From Archangium sp. (GTDB lineage Bacteria > Myxococcota > Myxococcia > Myxococcales > Myxococcaceae): 9,361 bases of DNA. Positions 1 through 7,153 of the stretch are shown here, piece after piece (within the stretch, counting starts at the first letter, position 1; every line of letters starts with the position of its first letter). A program made the position numbers and the translations under genes. The DNA is taken from NCBI GenBank assembly GCA_016793585.1, contig JAEUJR010001115.1, positions 1 to 9,361 of the forward strand. Reading direction: 5' to 3'. Below the pieces are notes generated by a model. The model did not search any database. It was not told the DNA's origin and saw only the letters and a program-made list of their open reading frames with translations.

Positions 1-823
1 CCACGTCGGCGAAGGGCGTCGTGGGCCGGCCGATGAGCCTTCGCAAGGTGCCGCTCGAGTCATTCAGGTCGCCACGCTCGATGCCCACGTCGGAGTCCGC
101 GAGCAGCTCGGCGAAGGCCGGCGGAAGACCGAACGACTTCAGGGTGGCCGCGTACTCGGCTGCCGGCAGGTTCCGGTAGGCGACGGGCTTGCCACCGACG
201 CGGGCGACCTCGGCGGCCAGCTCGGCCAGTGTGTACGCGCGGTCTCCGGCGAGCTCGTACGCCTTGCCCTCGTGGCCCGGAGTCGTCAGCACCGCGACCG
301 CTGCCTCGGCGAAGTCGACGCGCGCTGCCGGAGCCAGCTTGCCGTTGCCCGCCGCGCCCAGCATCACGCCGTGCTGCAGCACCGTCGCGAGGCTGCCCGT
401 GTAGTTCTCGTGGTACCAGCCGTTGCGCAACATCACGAAGGGCACACCCGAGGCTCGCAACGCCTTCTCGGTGGCCTGGTGGTCAGCGGCCAGGGCCAGC
501 TTCGAGGTGTCGGAGTTCAGCACGCCCGTGTACGCGAGCAGCTTCACGCCGGCCTGCTTCGCGGCGTCGATGACGACCTGGTGCTGGCCCGCGCGGTTGC
601 CGAACTCGCTGCTCGAGATGAGCAGCACCTGGTCGACGCCCTTCAGCGCCGCCTCGACGGTCGCCGGCCGGTTGTAGTCGAGCTCGCGCACCGGCACGCC
701 GAGGTCGGCCGCCTTGCCGGGCGTGCGCACGCCCGCGATGACCTGTGACGAGGGCACCTTCTTCACGAGGTGCGAGATGACGAGACGGCCGAGGTGGCCA
801 GTGGCTCCGGTGACGAGAATCAT
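1..823 (-). CDS. qorB: NAD(P)H:quinone oxidoreductase, QorB/YtfG type (3' end cut by window)
   Basis: Cytosolic atypical short-chain dehydrogenase (NmrA-like) expected to reduce quinones with NADPH, a detoxifying two-electron reduction. The minus-strand frame is open from the ATG at 823 to the window edge, giving 274 residues. The N-terminus MILVTGATGHLG is the Rossmann glycine motif (GxTGxxG, residues 6-12). The family marks LLISSSE (67-73), NGWYHENY (134-141), YELAGD (189-194) and LADSDVG (241-247) match, from memory, the E. coli QorB (YtfG) sequence almost residue for residue. E. coli QorB is 286 aa, so only about a dozen C-terminal residues are missing. A GGAG Shine-Dalgarno at 836-833 lies 9 nt before the ATG. 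The gene is divergent from an HxlR regulator, the same arrangement as ytfG/ytfH, so it is probably controlled by that neighbour. Family identity is very secure; the physiological substrate is inferred. Confidence 0.93.
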   Translation of the reverse strand, partial: MILVTGATGHLGRLVISHLVKKVPSSQVIAGVRTPGKAADLGVPVRELDYNRPATVEAALKGVDQVLLISSSEFGNRAGQHQVVIDAAKQAGVKLLAYTGVLNSDTSKLALAADHQATEKALRASGVPFVMLRNGWYHENYTGSLATVLQHGVMLGAAGNGKLAPAARVDFAEAAVAVLTTPGHEGKAYELAGDRAYTLAELAAEVARVGGKPVAYRNLPAAEYAATLKSFGLPPAFAELLADSDVGIERGDLNDSSGTLRRLIGRPTTPFADV

Positions 824-884
824 GGTCGAGAACTCCAGGTGCGGGCCGGCGAAGGCGCCAGTGAGCGCTCTCCGTAGTGCTCAC

Positions 885-901
885 ACTTACTGCCAGCAAG
901 T
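885..901. promoter_or_regulatory. Palindrome, probable QorR operator 1
   Basis: The 17-bp palindrome ACTTACTG-C-CAGCAAGT has one mismatched pair between its arms. It lies between the divergent qorB and qorR starts, nearer qorB than its abutting partner at 902-919. HxlR-family dimers bind short palindromes in such regions, so it is a good candidate regulator site. The binding assignment is inference. A weak minus-strand -35-like TTGCTG (899-894) falls inside it, but no convincing -10 is visible. Confidence 0.6.
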
Positions 902-919
902 ACCTACCTTCTGGTAAGT
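902..919. promoter_or_regulatory. Palindrome, probable QorR operator 2
   Basis: The interrupted palindrome ACCTACC-TTCT-GGTAAGT (one mismatched pair) directly abuts operator 1 and ends 8 bp before the regulator's ATG. Its GTAAGT arm is the inverse of the ACTTAC at 885-890, so the two sites share a half-site. Occupancy here would block qorR transcription or translation start, which fits autorepression. This is inferred from position and symmetry. Confidence 0.6.
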
Positions 920-927
920 AACAGGCC

Positions 928-1293
928 ATGAGCGCCAGCAAACGCTTCGCGGCCGACCTCACCGCTGCCCAATGCCCCTCGCGCGAGGTGCTCGACCACG
1001 TCACCAGTCGCTGGGGCACGCTCGTGTTGATCATCCTCCAGGAGGGCACGCTGCGGTTCGGTGCGCTGCGTGACCGCGTCGGAGGGGTCAGCGAGAAGAT
1101 GCTCGCGCAGACGTTGCAGGTGCTCGAGCACGACGGCTTCGTCGACCGCCGCGTCTACGCCGAGATTCCGCCGAAGGTGGAGTACTCGCTCACGCCGATG
1201 GGCCAGGAGGTCGCCGCCCACCTCGAGACCCTGGGCCGGTGGATCGAGGCGAACTTCTCGCGCGTGCAGCGAGCGCGGGCCCGTCGTGGTTAG
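928..1293 (+). CDS. qorR: HxlR-family redox-sensing transcriptional regulator (QorR/YtfH type)
   Basis: A 121-residue winged-helix DNA-binding protein, normal HxlR size. Residues 15-30 (AQCPSREVLDHVTSRW) carry the single Cys16 in the conserved N-terminal CP motif that HxlR-type redox regulators use as a sensing thiol. The region GGVSEKMLAQTLQVLE (52-67) is the recognition helix and residues 72-90 (DRRVYAEIPPKVEYSLTP) form the wing. The match to E. coli YtfH is close from memory, and QorR of Corynebacterium glutamicum is a studied family relative that represses qorR and qorB through a conserved Cys. The protein likely represses both its own gene and qorB through the palindromes at 885-919 until the thiol is oxidised or alkylated. 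The Shine-Dalgarno is weak (ACAGG at 921-925). The stop abuts the next gene, a permease, so co-transcription is likely. Confidence 0.92.
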   Translation: MSASKRFAADLTAAQCPSREVLDHVTSRWGTLVLIILQEGTLRFGALRDRVGGVSEKMLAQTLQVLEHDGFVDRRVYAEIPPKVEYSLTPMGQEVAAHLETLGRWIEANFSRVQRARARRG

Positions 1294-1305
1294 GTGCGCC
1301 TCCGC

Positions 1306-3648
1306 ATGCTCTCGAACCTGCAGGTGCTGGTCCGCATCGCGCTCGCCAACATCTTCTCGAGCGCCCTCAACGTCTTCGTCGGCCTCGTGCTGCTCTTCGG
1401 CGCCGCGCTGCTCGTCATCGGCGGCTCGCTCTTCACCACGCTCGACGACTCGCTGAGCCGCAGCATCGTCGACAGCATCACCGGCCACCTGCAGGTGTAC
1501 GCCGCGCGCTCGAAAGACCCGCTCGAAATCTACGGCAAGGTCGACGGCAGCGACGTGAACCTCGCGCCCATCGACGACTTCAAGACGTTGAAGGCCAAGC
1601 TGCTCACGCTGCCCAACGTCGAGAAGGTGGTGCCCATGGGCGGCGCCACCGCGCTCGTCGGTTCGGGCAACACCGTCGACGTCACGCTCGAGAAGCTGCG
1701 CAACCTGTACCGCGCGCAGGCCGAAGGCCCGAAGCTGCCTGACGCCGAGTTCCAGGCGAAGCGCGCCAGCCTGCACCAGCACGTGCGCAACATCATCGCC
1801 GTGCTCGAGAAGGACGTGGCGCGCGAGAGTGAGCTCACCGACGGCAGCGGCATCGACCCGCGCCAGAAAGAGGCGCTCGCCACCGCCAGCACCGATGCGT
1901 TCTGGAGCTCTTTCGACGACGACCCCTTCACCCACCTCGAGCTGCTCGAGAACCGGGTCGCGCCGCTCGTCGCCGACGCCGACCTGCTCTTCATGCGCTG
2001 CCTCGGCACCGACCTCGATGCGTACCAGAAGAGCTTCTCGCGCATGGCCATCATCGAGGGCGGCCCGGTGCCCGCGGGCACACGCGGCGTGCTGCTGCCC
2101 CGCTTCTTCTCGGAGGAGTACCTCAAGCTGAAGAACGCCCGCCGCCTCGACAAGCTGCGTGACGCGCGCGAGGCCGGCCGCAAGCTCGACGACCAGAGCG
2201 ACCAGGAGCTGCAGCGCTTCATTCGCGAGAACAAGTCGCAGACGCGCGAAATCATCCTTCAGCTCGACGGGCAGGGCACCACCAGCGCGGTCGCGAAGCT
2301 GCAGCAACACCTCGGCTCGAAGGAGTCAGACCTGGCCGTGCTGTTGCCGCTCTTCTTCGACGTGAACGACGCGAACTTCGACGCGCGCTACGCCTTCTTC
2401 TACGCAGAGCTCGCGCCGCTGTTGAACCTGTACCGCGCGCGGGTCGGCGACACGCTCACGCTGCGCAGCTTCGGCCGCTCGGGCGCCACCACCACCGTGC
2501 TCGCGAAGGTGTACGGCATCTTCGAGCTGCGCGGCCTCGAGAAGTCTCCGCTCGCCGGCGCCAACGCCCTCGTCGACATCGTCACCTTCCGCGACCTCTA
2601 CGGGTTCCTCGGCGCCGACATGAAGGCCGAGTTGGACGCGATGAAGGCGCAGGTCGCGGCGAAGCAGGTCGACCGTGACGACGCCGAGAGCGCGCTCTTC
2701 GGTGACGCCGCCGACGTGGTGCAGGACACGAAGTCGTCTGACATCGCCGAGGCCATCACGAAGCGTGAGGTGAAGAAGCAGGCCGACACGTTCTCACCCG
2801 ACGAAATCGACGACGGCGTGGTGATGCACGCGGCGGTGTTGCTCAAAGATGGCTCGGCGCTCGCGCAGGCCCAGGCCGCCGTCGACATCGAGAAGCTGCT
2901 CTCTGACACCAAGGCGAAGGCCGACCCGGCGGTGGTGGCGAAGGCGAAGGGGCTCGTCGACGCTGGCACGCTGCCGTTCCTGCTCGGCGCCGCGCTGCGG
3001 GAGGTCGTCTCGCTCGAGGGCCAGCGCGCCGAGGGAAAAGAGGTGTCGACCACGATGGCGCTGCTGGCGCTGAAGGCCGCGCTCAAGACCGAGCGGCCCA
3101 CGCTCGCGGCCGCAGACGTCTCGACCATCGACGCGCTCATCGAGGGCGCGCAGCCGAAGGTGTGGGCAGTGAGCTGGGTCGCGGCCGCTGGCTTCCTCGG
3201 AAAGTTCATCGACTTCTTCCGGCTGCTGCTCGTCGCGCTCATGTCGGCCTTCGCCTTCATCGCGCTCATCGTGGTGACGCTGGGCATGACCATCGCCACG
3301 CTGCAGCGCACGCAGACCATCGGCACCATGCGCGCCATCGGTGCGCAGCGCGGCTTCGTCGTCTCGATGGTGCTGGTCGAGACCATGGTGCTCGCCTTCA
3401 CCTTCGGCGTCGCGGGCGCGGCGGTCGGCAGCGGCGTCGTGAAGTGGCTCCACGTGCGCGGCATTCCCGCGTTCCGCGACGAGCTGTACTTCTTCTTCTC
3501 GGGGCCCGTGCTGCGGCCCGAGTTGACGGCCGGCGGGTTGGTGCTCGCGGTGGTGGTGACGATGGTGGTGAGCCTGCTCGCCGTCATCTTCCCGACGTGG
3601 CTCGCGACGCGCGTCGCTCCCGTGACGGCGATGGCTCCGACGGAGTGA
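1306..3648 (+). CDS. FtsX/LolE-like ABC transporter permease with very large extracytoplasmic domain
   Basis: A 780-residue inner-membrane protein of the FtsX/MacB/LolC-E permease type. One N-terminal membrane helix (about 17-42) is followed by about 590 extracytoplasmic residues, then three C-terminal helices (about 640-664, 686-710, 741-768). The segment between helices 2 and 3 contains QTIGTMRAIGAQRGFV (about 669-684), the FtsX-domain signature. Such proteins are mechanotransmission or lipoprotein-release subunits that need a separate ATPase, and none is in this window. I chose ATG 1306 because AGGTG (1292-1296) sits 9 nt upstream as a Shine-Dalgarno; GTG 1294, directly after the regulator's TAG, would add four residues. 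Family ectodomains are usually a few hundred residues, so this one is enlarged. Its second half (about 450-620) is Ala/Lys/Asp-rich and looks helical. Substrate unknown. Confidence 0.85.
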   Translation: MLSNLQVLVRIALANIFSSALNVFVGLVLLFGAALLVIGGSLFTTLDDSLSRSIVDSITGHLQVYAARSKDPLEIYGKVDGSDVNLAPIDDFKTLKAKLLTLPNVEKVVPMGGATALVGSGNTVDVTLEKLRNLYRAQAEGPKLPDAEFQAKRASLHQHVRNIIAVLEKDVARESELTDGSGIDPRQKEALATASTDAFWSSFDDDPFTHLELLENRVAPLVADADLLFMRCLGTDLDAYQKSFSRMAIIEGGPVPAGTRGVLLPRFFSEEYLKLKNARRLDKLRDAREAGRKLDDQSDQELQRFIRENKSQTREIILQLDGQGTTSAVAKLQQHLGSKESDLAVLLPLFFDVNDANFDARYAFFYAELAPLLNLYRARVGDTLTLRSFGRSGATTTVLAKVYGIFELRGLEKSPLAGANALVDIVTFRDLYGFLGADMKAELDAMKAQVAAKQVDRDDAESALFGDAADVVQDTKSSDIAEAITKREVKKQADTFSPDEIDDGVVMHAAVLLKDGSALAQAQAAVDIEKLLSDTKAKADPAVVAKAKGLVDAGTLPFLLGAALREVVSLEGQRAEGKEVSTTMALLALKAALKTERPTLAAADVSTIDALIEGAQPKVWAVSWVAAAGFLGKFIDFFRLLLVALMSAFAFIALIVVTLGMTIATLQRTQTIGTMRAIGAQRGFVVSMVLVETMVLAFTFGVAGAAVGSGVVKWLHVRGIPAFRDELYFFFSGPVLRPELTAGGLVLAVVVTMVVSLLAVIFPTWLATRVAPVTAMAPTE

Positions 3649-4444
3649 AGCGCCACAACGCGAAGCCCTTGCCGAAGAAGAGCACCTCACCGGTGGCCTG
3701 CTCCGAGCGTCTGGCCCGCACCAGCAGCGCGTCGTAGGCGGGCTCGTCGGCGACCAGCTCGAAGAGTGACGTCACGTTCGAGAGCAACTCCTCTTCGGCT
3801 GCGCTGCGGTCGCTCGTCGCGCGACAGCCGTGGTTGCGAACGAACTCGAGAATCGCTGCCTCGCGCTCGAAAGGGCGAAGCGGCCCGGTGAGCTGCACGA
3901 AGCGCCGGCCTCGAGTGTCTCTCAGCGCCCGGCCCCTGGGCGAGCTGGTCTCTTCCCAGGCGCCGGCCGGCACCGTCGCGGAGGGGGTCGGTTCGAGGCG
4001 CGCCCAGCTCAGACCGGGCTCCCAGCCGAACGCGAGGCTCACCCGCAGCGGCACGTCGAGGCGAGCGGAGCGGCTCCAATCGGCGGCCGCCCGGCCAATC
4101 GGCGTTCGGGCGCTCTTCGACGCCTGCGCCCACCGCGGGCGGCCCGCTGGCCCAAACGCAGACACGCGTTGATGGCGGTCGCTGCTCAGCGTGAGCGCCC
4201 ACACGCGGCGGCCGCGGGCGAGGCGGCTGGCGAGCCGTCGCAGGTCGCCATCGCTCATGCTGGGGTCGCGCAGGGCACCGCTCCATGGCTCGAAGGCCAC
4301 CCACGTCGAGGAGGGCGTGCTGCGGTGGTACAGCTCGAAGTCACCCGTGAAGCTCGCCGTCGCGCGAAGGGCGCGCTCGAGCGCGGCGAGGTCGAGCGAG
4401 CCTTCGAGGAGCAGGGCCTGGCGCTGAAAGGGCTGACGCTTCAC
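3584..4444 (-). CDS. Hypothetical protein, Trp-rich, unrecognised family
   Basis: A 286-residue protein I cannot assign. The start is a GTG at 4444 preceded at 9 nt by CTCACCTC on the plus strand (4454-4461), read on minus as GAGGTGAG, an excellent Shine-Dalgarno. The open frame continues upstream to an ATG at 4744, but that would run through the divergent gene. There is no signal peptide or membrane helix, so it is probably cytosolic. It has nine Trp (48, 54, 82, 105, 123, 141, 147, 163, 264), many Arg and Ser, and a helical, acidic stretch 193-233. One Cys is at 207. The last 21 residues are Ser/Arg-rich, low complexity, and overlap the permease 3' end on the other strand. Other frames here are longer in places but Arg/Pro-rich shadows. 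Coding status rests on composition, length and the ribosome site. Confidence 0.62.
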   Translation of the reverse strand: MKRQPFQRQALLLEGSLDLAALERALRATASFTGDFELYHRSTPSSTWVAFEPWSGALRDPSMSDGDLRRLASRLARGRRVWALTLSSDRHQRVSAFGPAGRPRWAQASKSARTPIGRAAADWSRSARLDVPLRVSLAFGWEPGLSWARLEPTPSATVPAGAWEETSSPRGRALRDTRGRRFVQLTGPLRPFEREAAILEFVRNHGCRATSDRSAAEEELLSNVTSLFELVADEPAYDALLVRARRSEQATGEVLFFGKGFALWRFTPSEPSPSRERRASRATSGR

Positions 4445-4502
4445 GTTTCGGAACTCACCTCGGAAACACGACGGCGTGCAACGAGCGAGGTACATCGCAG
4501 CC

Positions 4503-5288
4503 ATGGCGACGGTGCAGCTCACGCCCTGGCGATGGGTCGGTCGCGCGCTGACGACGACGCTGCTCCTGATGCTCGCTGGCTGGCTCGTCGGTGGGCTGTG
4601 CTCCTTCGTGCACCCGATGGCCGGTGGCGCCGTGGTGGGTATCGGCTCGCTGCTCTTCGCCGCGCCCTGGAGCATCTCCCGCATCGGCGGCGCCGGCCTC
4701 GCCTCGGCCCTCCTCACCCTCATCGCGGGGCTCGGCGCTTCCATCGAAGGCCATCACGCGCGCGTCGTGATGAACGCCGAGGTGAAGCCGCTCGCGAGCC
4801 TCGTCGAGTGGCAACCCGACGCGAACGACGAGGACTTCGTCGCCGCGCGGCTGCCAGCGCCCCTGCATCACGAGTGGGAGCTGAGGGCCTCGCTCTCGAA
4901 GCGCGTGAGCTCGGGAAAGAGCGGGACCCGCACGGTGAGTCAGACCGCGGTGCCGCTCTCTGCGCCCGACGGCACCATCGTGGGCTTCACCTGCGAGCCG
5001 AAGCGCCGCGACGATGGCGCGTACGTGCTCTCGGCCGCGAAGTGGAACGGCGGTGCCCCCGAGCTCTGTGAAGAGGTCATCGCCCTCTCGGTGCGCAAGC
5101 TGGCCGAGGTGGGGCGCGCGGTCTCGGGGCCCGCCCGCAAGCGCGTCGTGAAGGTCTACGAGACCGAAGCGGCCCTGCGCAGCGACCACTCGCTCGCGAT
5201 GGTGTTCACCATGCCGCTCTGGTTCTTCGTCATCTTCTTCGTCTTCGTGGTGCTCTTCCGTCGCGCGGGTGCGCAGTCGGTGGAGTGA
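4503..5288 (+). CDS. Hypothetical membrane protein, four predicted helices
   Basis: 261 residues, family not recognised. Predicted helices lie at about 15-34, 38-56, 62-80 and 231-252. The intervening 81-230 segment is hydrophilic with two Cys (164, 189) that could form a disulfide. The Arg-containing N-terminus and the RR after the last helix (253-254) fit an N-in, C-in topology, which puts the 150-residue middle domain outside the cytoplasm; that is prediction by eye. ATG 4503 is preferred over the in-frame GTG at 4476 because GCGAGG (4485-4490) lies upstream at a longish 12 nt, and because the helix begins close after. It is divergent from the minus-strand hypothetical gene with 58 bp between starts. 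The stop is 53 bp from the following lipoprotein gene, so the two may be co-transcribed. Confidence 0.72.
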   Translation: MATVQLTPWRWVGRALTTTLLLMLAGWLVGGLCSFVHPMAGGAVVGIGSLLFAAPWSISRIGGAGLASALLTLIAGLGASIEGHHARVVMNAEVKPLASLVEWQPDANDEDFVAARLPAPLHHEWELRASLSKRVSSGKSGTRTVSQTAVPLSAPDGTIVGFTCEPKRRDDGAYVLSAAKWNGGAPELCEEVIALSVRKLAEVGRAVSGPARKRVVKVYETEAALRSDHSLAMVFTMPLWFFVIFFVFVVLFRRAGAQSVE

Positions 5289-5341
5289 CCGGGAGAACGT
5301 CTCGTCGCTGGGTAAACGACACTTCGTGGGAAGCTGAGGGT

Positions 5342-7087
5342 ATGCGGGTCTTTCTGCGTGCTTTGGCTGTGGTGTTGCTGACCTCGTGCATCGAGCCTCC
5401 GCGCGACGTGTTGTTCCGGTGTGCGGCTGACAGGTCGTGTCCTGACGACTTCAGGTGTGAACGCGTGGGCGACGCCGAGTACTGCGTGCCAGTGCAGGCT
5501 TCGGGTGGCGGCTCGGCTGCCGGTGGGACGAGCGGCGGCGCGGCCGGTGGACGCATCGCGGGCGGCACGGCCGGAGGGTTTGCGGGTGGCCAGTCAGGCG
5601 GCCTGGTGGCGGGCGGTGTTGGTGGTGGCGAGTCGGGCGGCACGACGGCAGGTGGCGCAGCAGGCGGAGACACAGGCGGCGGAGTCACGGCAGGCGGCGC
5701 GTCGGGCGGAGGCGTTGGTGGCGGCGCATCAGGCGGCGGAGTCACGGCAGGCGGGGCGTCGGGCGGAGGCGTTGGTGGCGGCGCATCAGGCGGCGGAGTC
5801 ACGGCAGGCGGCGCGTCGGGCGGAGGCGTTGGTGGCGGCGCGTCAGGCGGAGGAAGCGCAGGCGGCACGTCAGGCGGAGGCACCGCGGGCGGCACCAGCG
5901 GCACCATCGAGCGTGATGGCGGAATGCTCGGGCCGCCGCCCTCCATCTCGGCGCCGCTCCTGAACCGAAAGTTCATCGGCATCGCGCGTGTGGCTGGGCT
6001 TGGCGGCTACCCCGCTCAGCGTTTTGCGACGCTGAGCGAAGCCGCTGACGGTGGCAGCTCGATGCTCGACACCTGGGCCACCGACGCCGGGTTCGTCTTG
6101 TCCACGCGCGTCGTCGCCTGGTCGGACATGCACGTTCAAGCCATCGGCTCGGCCACCGACGGGCGCATGGCGATTGGAGGTGTCTCTGGCACCAACATGC
6201 TCGTCCTCGAGTACGTCGAGCCAACCAACTTCTTCGCGCCGTCGAACCCCAAGACACTGAGCGCGGCGGGGCCGGCTGGGCGCGTCGTGCGAATCAGGGG
6301 TGTCAGCTCCACCGCGGCGCCGTTGATGGTCCTCTTCGATGGCGTCACCGCGAACGAGGCTCGCTGGCAGCTCCCCGTCCTCATGGGCAACACGTTCGGG
6401 CTTCAGTCGTTCTCGTCGGGCCTGTCCGGCGCCGTCACTGCAGACGACCTCGTCAGCACGCCCTTCGGCGGCATCACCAACGCGGTCGTCGTGACGGGCC
6501 GCTGCCAGGGCCAGTGCACCTTCGCCGGCGTGATGGGCTCGATGACGTTGCGCTCCGTCGGCCACCTGGGGTGGACGGAGTACGACCCCACCACGGGCGC
6601 CATCAACGCTGCAGCCGCGGGGTCGTTCCGGTCGCTCACCTCGGGCGCGGTCTCTTCGTTCAACGAGGCCAGCGCCATTCGCGCCGCCACCGATGGGAAC
6701 GCCTTCATCTATCTCGCGGGTCAGGGCAGCTCGGGCGAGCTCGTGATTCAGCCGTGGACGCACACGAGCCCGGCACCCCAGCCCTCCATCATCTCCACGG
6801 GGCCGCTCACCCTCGTCGACTTCATTCGCGGCCCCACTGGCGTGTTGCTGCTGGCGCGGTTGAACGCGGCGGGCGTCTCGTTCGGTGGCCCAGGCCTGCC
6901 GTGGACGGCGTCGAACCTGGGGAACGTCGTCGTCCTTCGCATCGACAACACGGGCGCGCTGAGCGCTCGCACGTGGGACCTGCCCGGAGACCAGCGCCCC
7001 GTCGCCTTCGAACACGCCGAGGGCCAGCTGGCGATTCTGGTGAACGAGGGCCCCGACGCGCTGCTGTGGCGGGTGCCGACGCCCTGA
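5342..7087 (+). CDS. Lipoprotein with Cys cluster, Gly-rich repeat linker and C-terminal beta-rich domain
   Basis: A 581-residue secreted lipoprotein. Residues 1-16 (MRVFLRALAVVLLTSC) form a short lipoprotein signal with lipobox LTSC, so Cys16 should be lipidated. Residues 27-48 hold Cys27, 33, 39 and 48 (RCAADRSCPDDFRC...YC), a small Cys-rich module I associate with myxobacterial surface lipoproteins. Residues about 54-187 are almost wholly Gly/Ala/Ser/Thr, including three 19-residue repeats (112-168), and probably act as a flexible tether. Residues 195-581 are rich in alternating hydrophobic strands and Gly turns, with a CQGQC pair, and could form a beta-propeller; I see no catalytic motif. 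ATG 5342 is preferred over GTG 5285 because it places the signal peptide at the start, with GGGAAG (5328-5333) 8 nt upstream. Role unknown; cell-envelope or extracellular binding is an inference. Confidence 0.8.
   Translation: MRVFLRALAVVLLTSCIEPPRDVLFRCAADRSCPDDFRCERVGDAEYCVPVQASGGGSAAGGTSGGAAGGRIAGGTAGGFAGGQSGGLVAGGVGGGESGGTTAGGAAGGDTGGGVTAGGASGGGVGGGASGGGVTAGGASGGGVGGGASGGGVTAGGASGGGVGGGASGGGSAGGTSGGGTAGGTSGTIERDGGMLGPPPSISAPLLNRKFIGIARVAGLGGYPAQRFATLSEAADGGSSMLDTWATDAGFVLSTRVVAWSDMHVQAIGSATDGRMAIGGVSGTNMLVLEYVEPTNFFAPSNPKTLSAAGPAGRVVRIRGVSSTAAPLMVLFDGVTANEARWQLPVLMGNTFGLQSFSSGLSGAVTADDLVSTPFGGITNAVVVTGRCQGQCTFAGVMGSMTLRSVGHLGWTEYDPTTGAINAAAAGSFRSLTSGAVSSFNEASAIRAATDGNAFIYLAGQGSSGELVIQPWTHTSPAPQPSIISTGPLTLVDFIRGPTGVLLLARLNAAGVSFGGPGLPWTASNLGNVVVLRIDNTGALSARTWDLPGDQRPVAFEHAEGQLAILVNEGPDALLWRVPTP
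5675..5845 (+). repeat. Three tandem 57-bp in-frame repeats (minisatellite)
   Basis: Units lie at 5675-5731, 5732-5788 and 5789-5845. Each encodes GGGVTAGGASGGGVGGGAS. The second unit differs from the first by one synonymous C-to-G change (GGC to GGG, near 5755) and the third by one synonymous A-to-G change in its last Ala codon. Because 57 is a multiple of three, gain or loss of a unit keeps the frame and alters only linker length. Flanking DNA is related but degenerate Gly-codon repeat. Confidence 0.93.
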
Positions 7088-7117
7088 GCTCGTCGTTCAT
7101 TCGTCGATTGAATGGGT

Positions 7118-7144
7118 GGCTTCGGGCCGCTCGTGGTCGGAGCC
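7118..7144 (+). terminator. Candidate hairpin terminator after the lipoprotein gene
   Basis: Arms GGCTTCGG(G)CC and GGTCGGAGCC pair over ten base pairs, with two G-T wobbles, one bulged G (7126) and a six-base loop (7129-7134). It begins 31 nt after the lipoprotein stop. No T-run follows, so it is not a classical intrinsic terminator; it could stop transcription weakly or simply shield the mRNA 3' end. Confidence 0.3.
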
Positions 7145-7153
7145 GCGAGCACA

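Noticed and set aside
904..2310. Minus-strand open frame of 468 codons
   Set aside because: Composition is His/Arg/Glu-rich without structure and it lies opposite the well-supported permease; typical of GC-rich antisense shadow.
4445..4467. GTTTC/GAAAC inverted repeat between the divergent hypothetical genes
   Set aside because: Only five pairs with a 13-bp spacer that contains the minus-strand Shine-Dalgarno; expected by chance.
3830..5071. Plus-strand open frame of 413 codons
   Set aside because: Arg/Ala-rich with no domain texture, and it crosses two better-supported genes in other frames.
5230..5982. Minus-strand Pro-rich open frame of 250 codons (PPPDAPP repeats)
   Set aside because: It is the mirror of the Gly-codon repeat in the lipoprotein gene on the plus strand, where the signal peptide and lipobox show the real frame.
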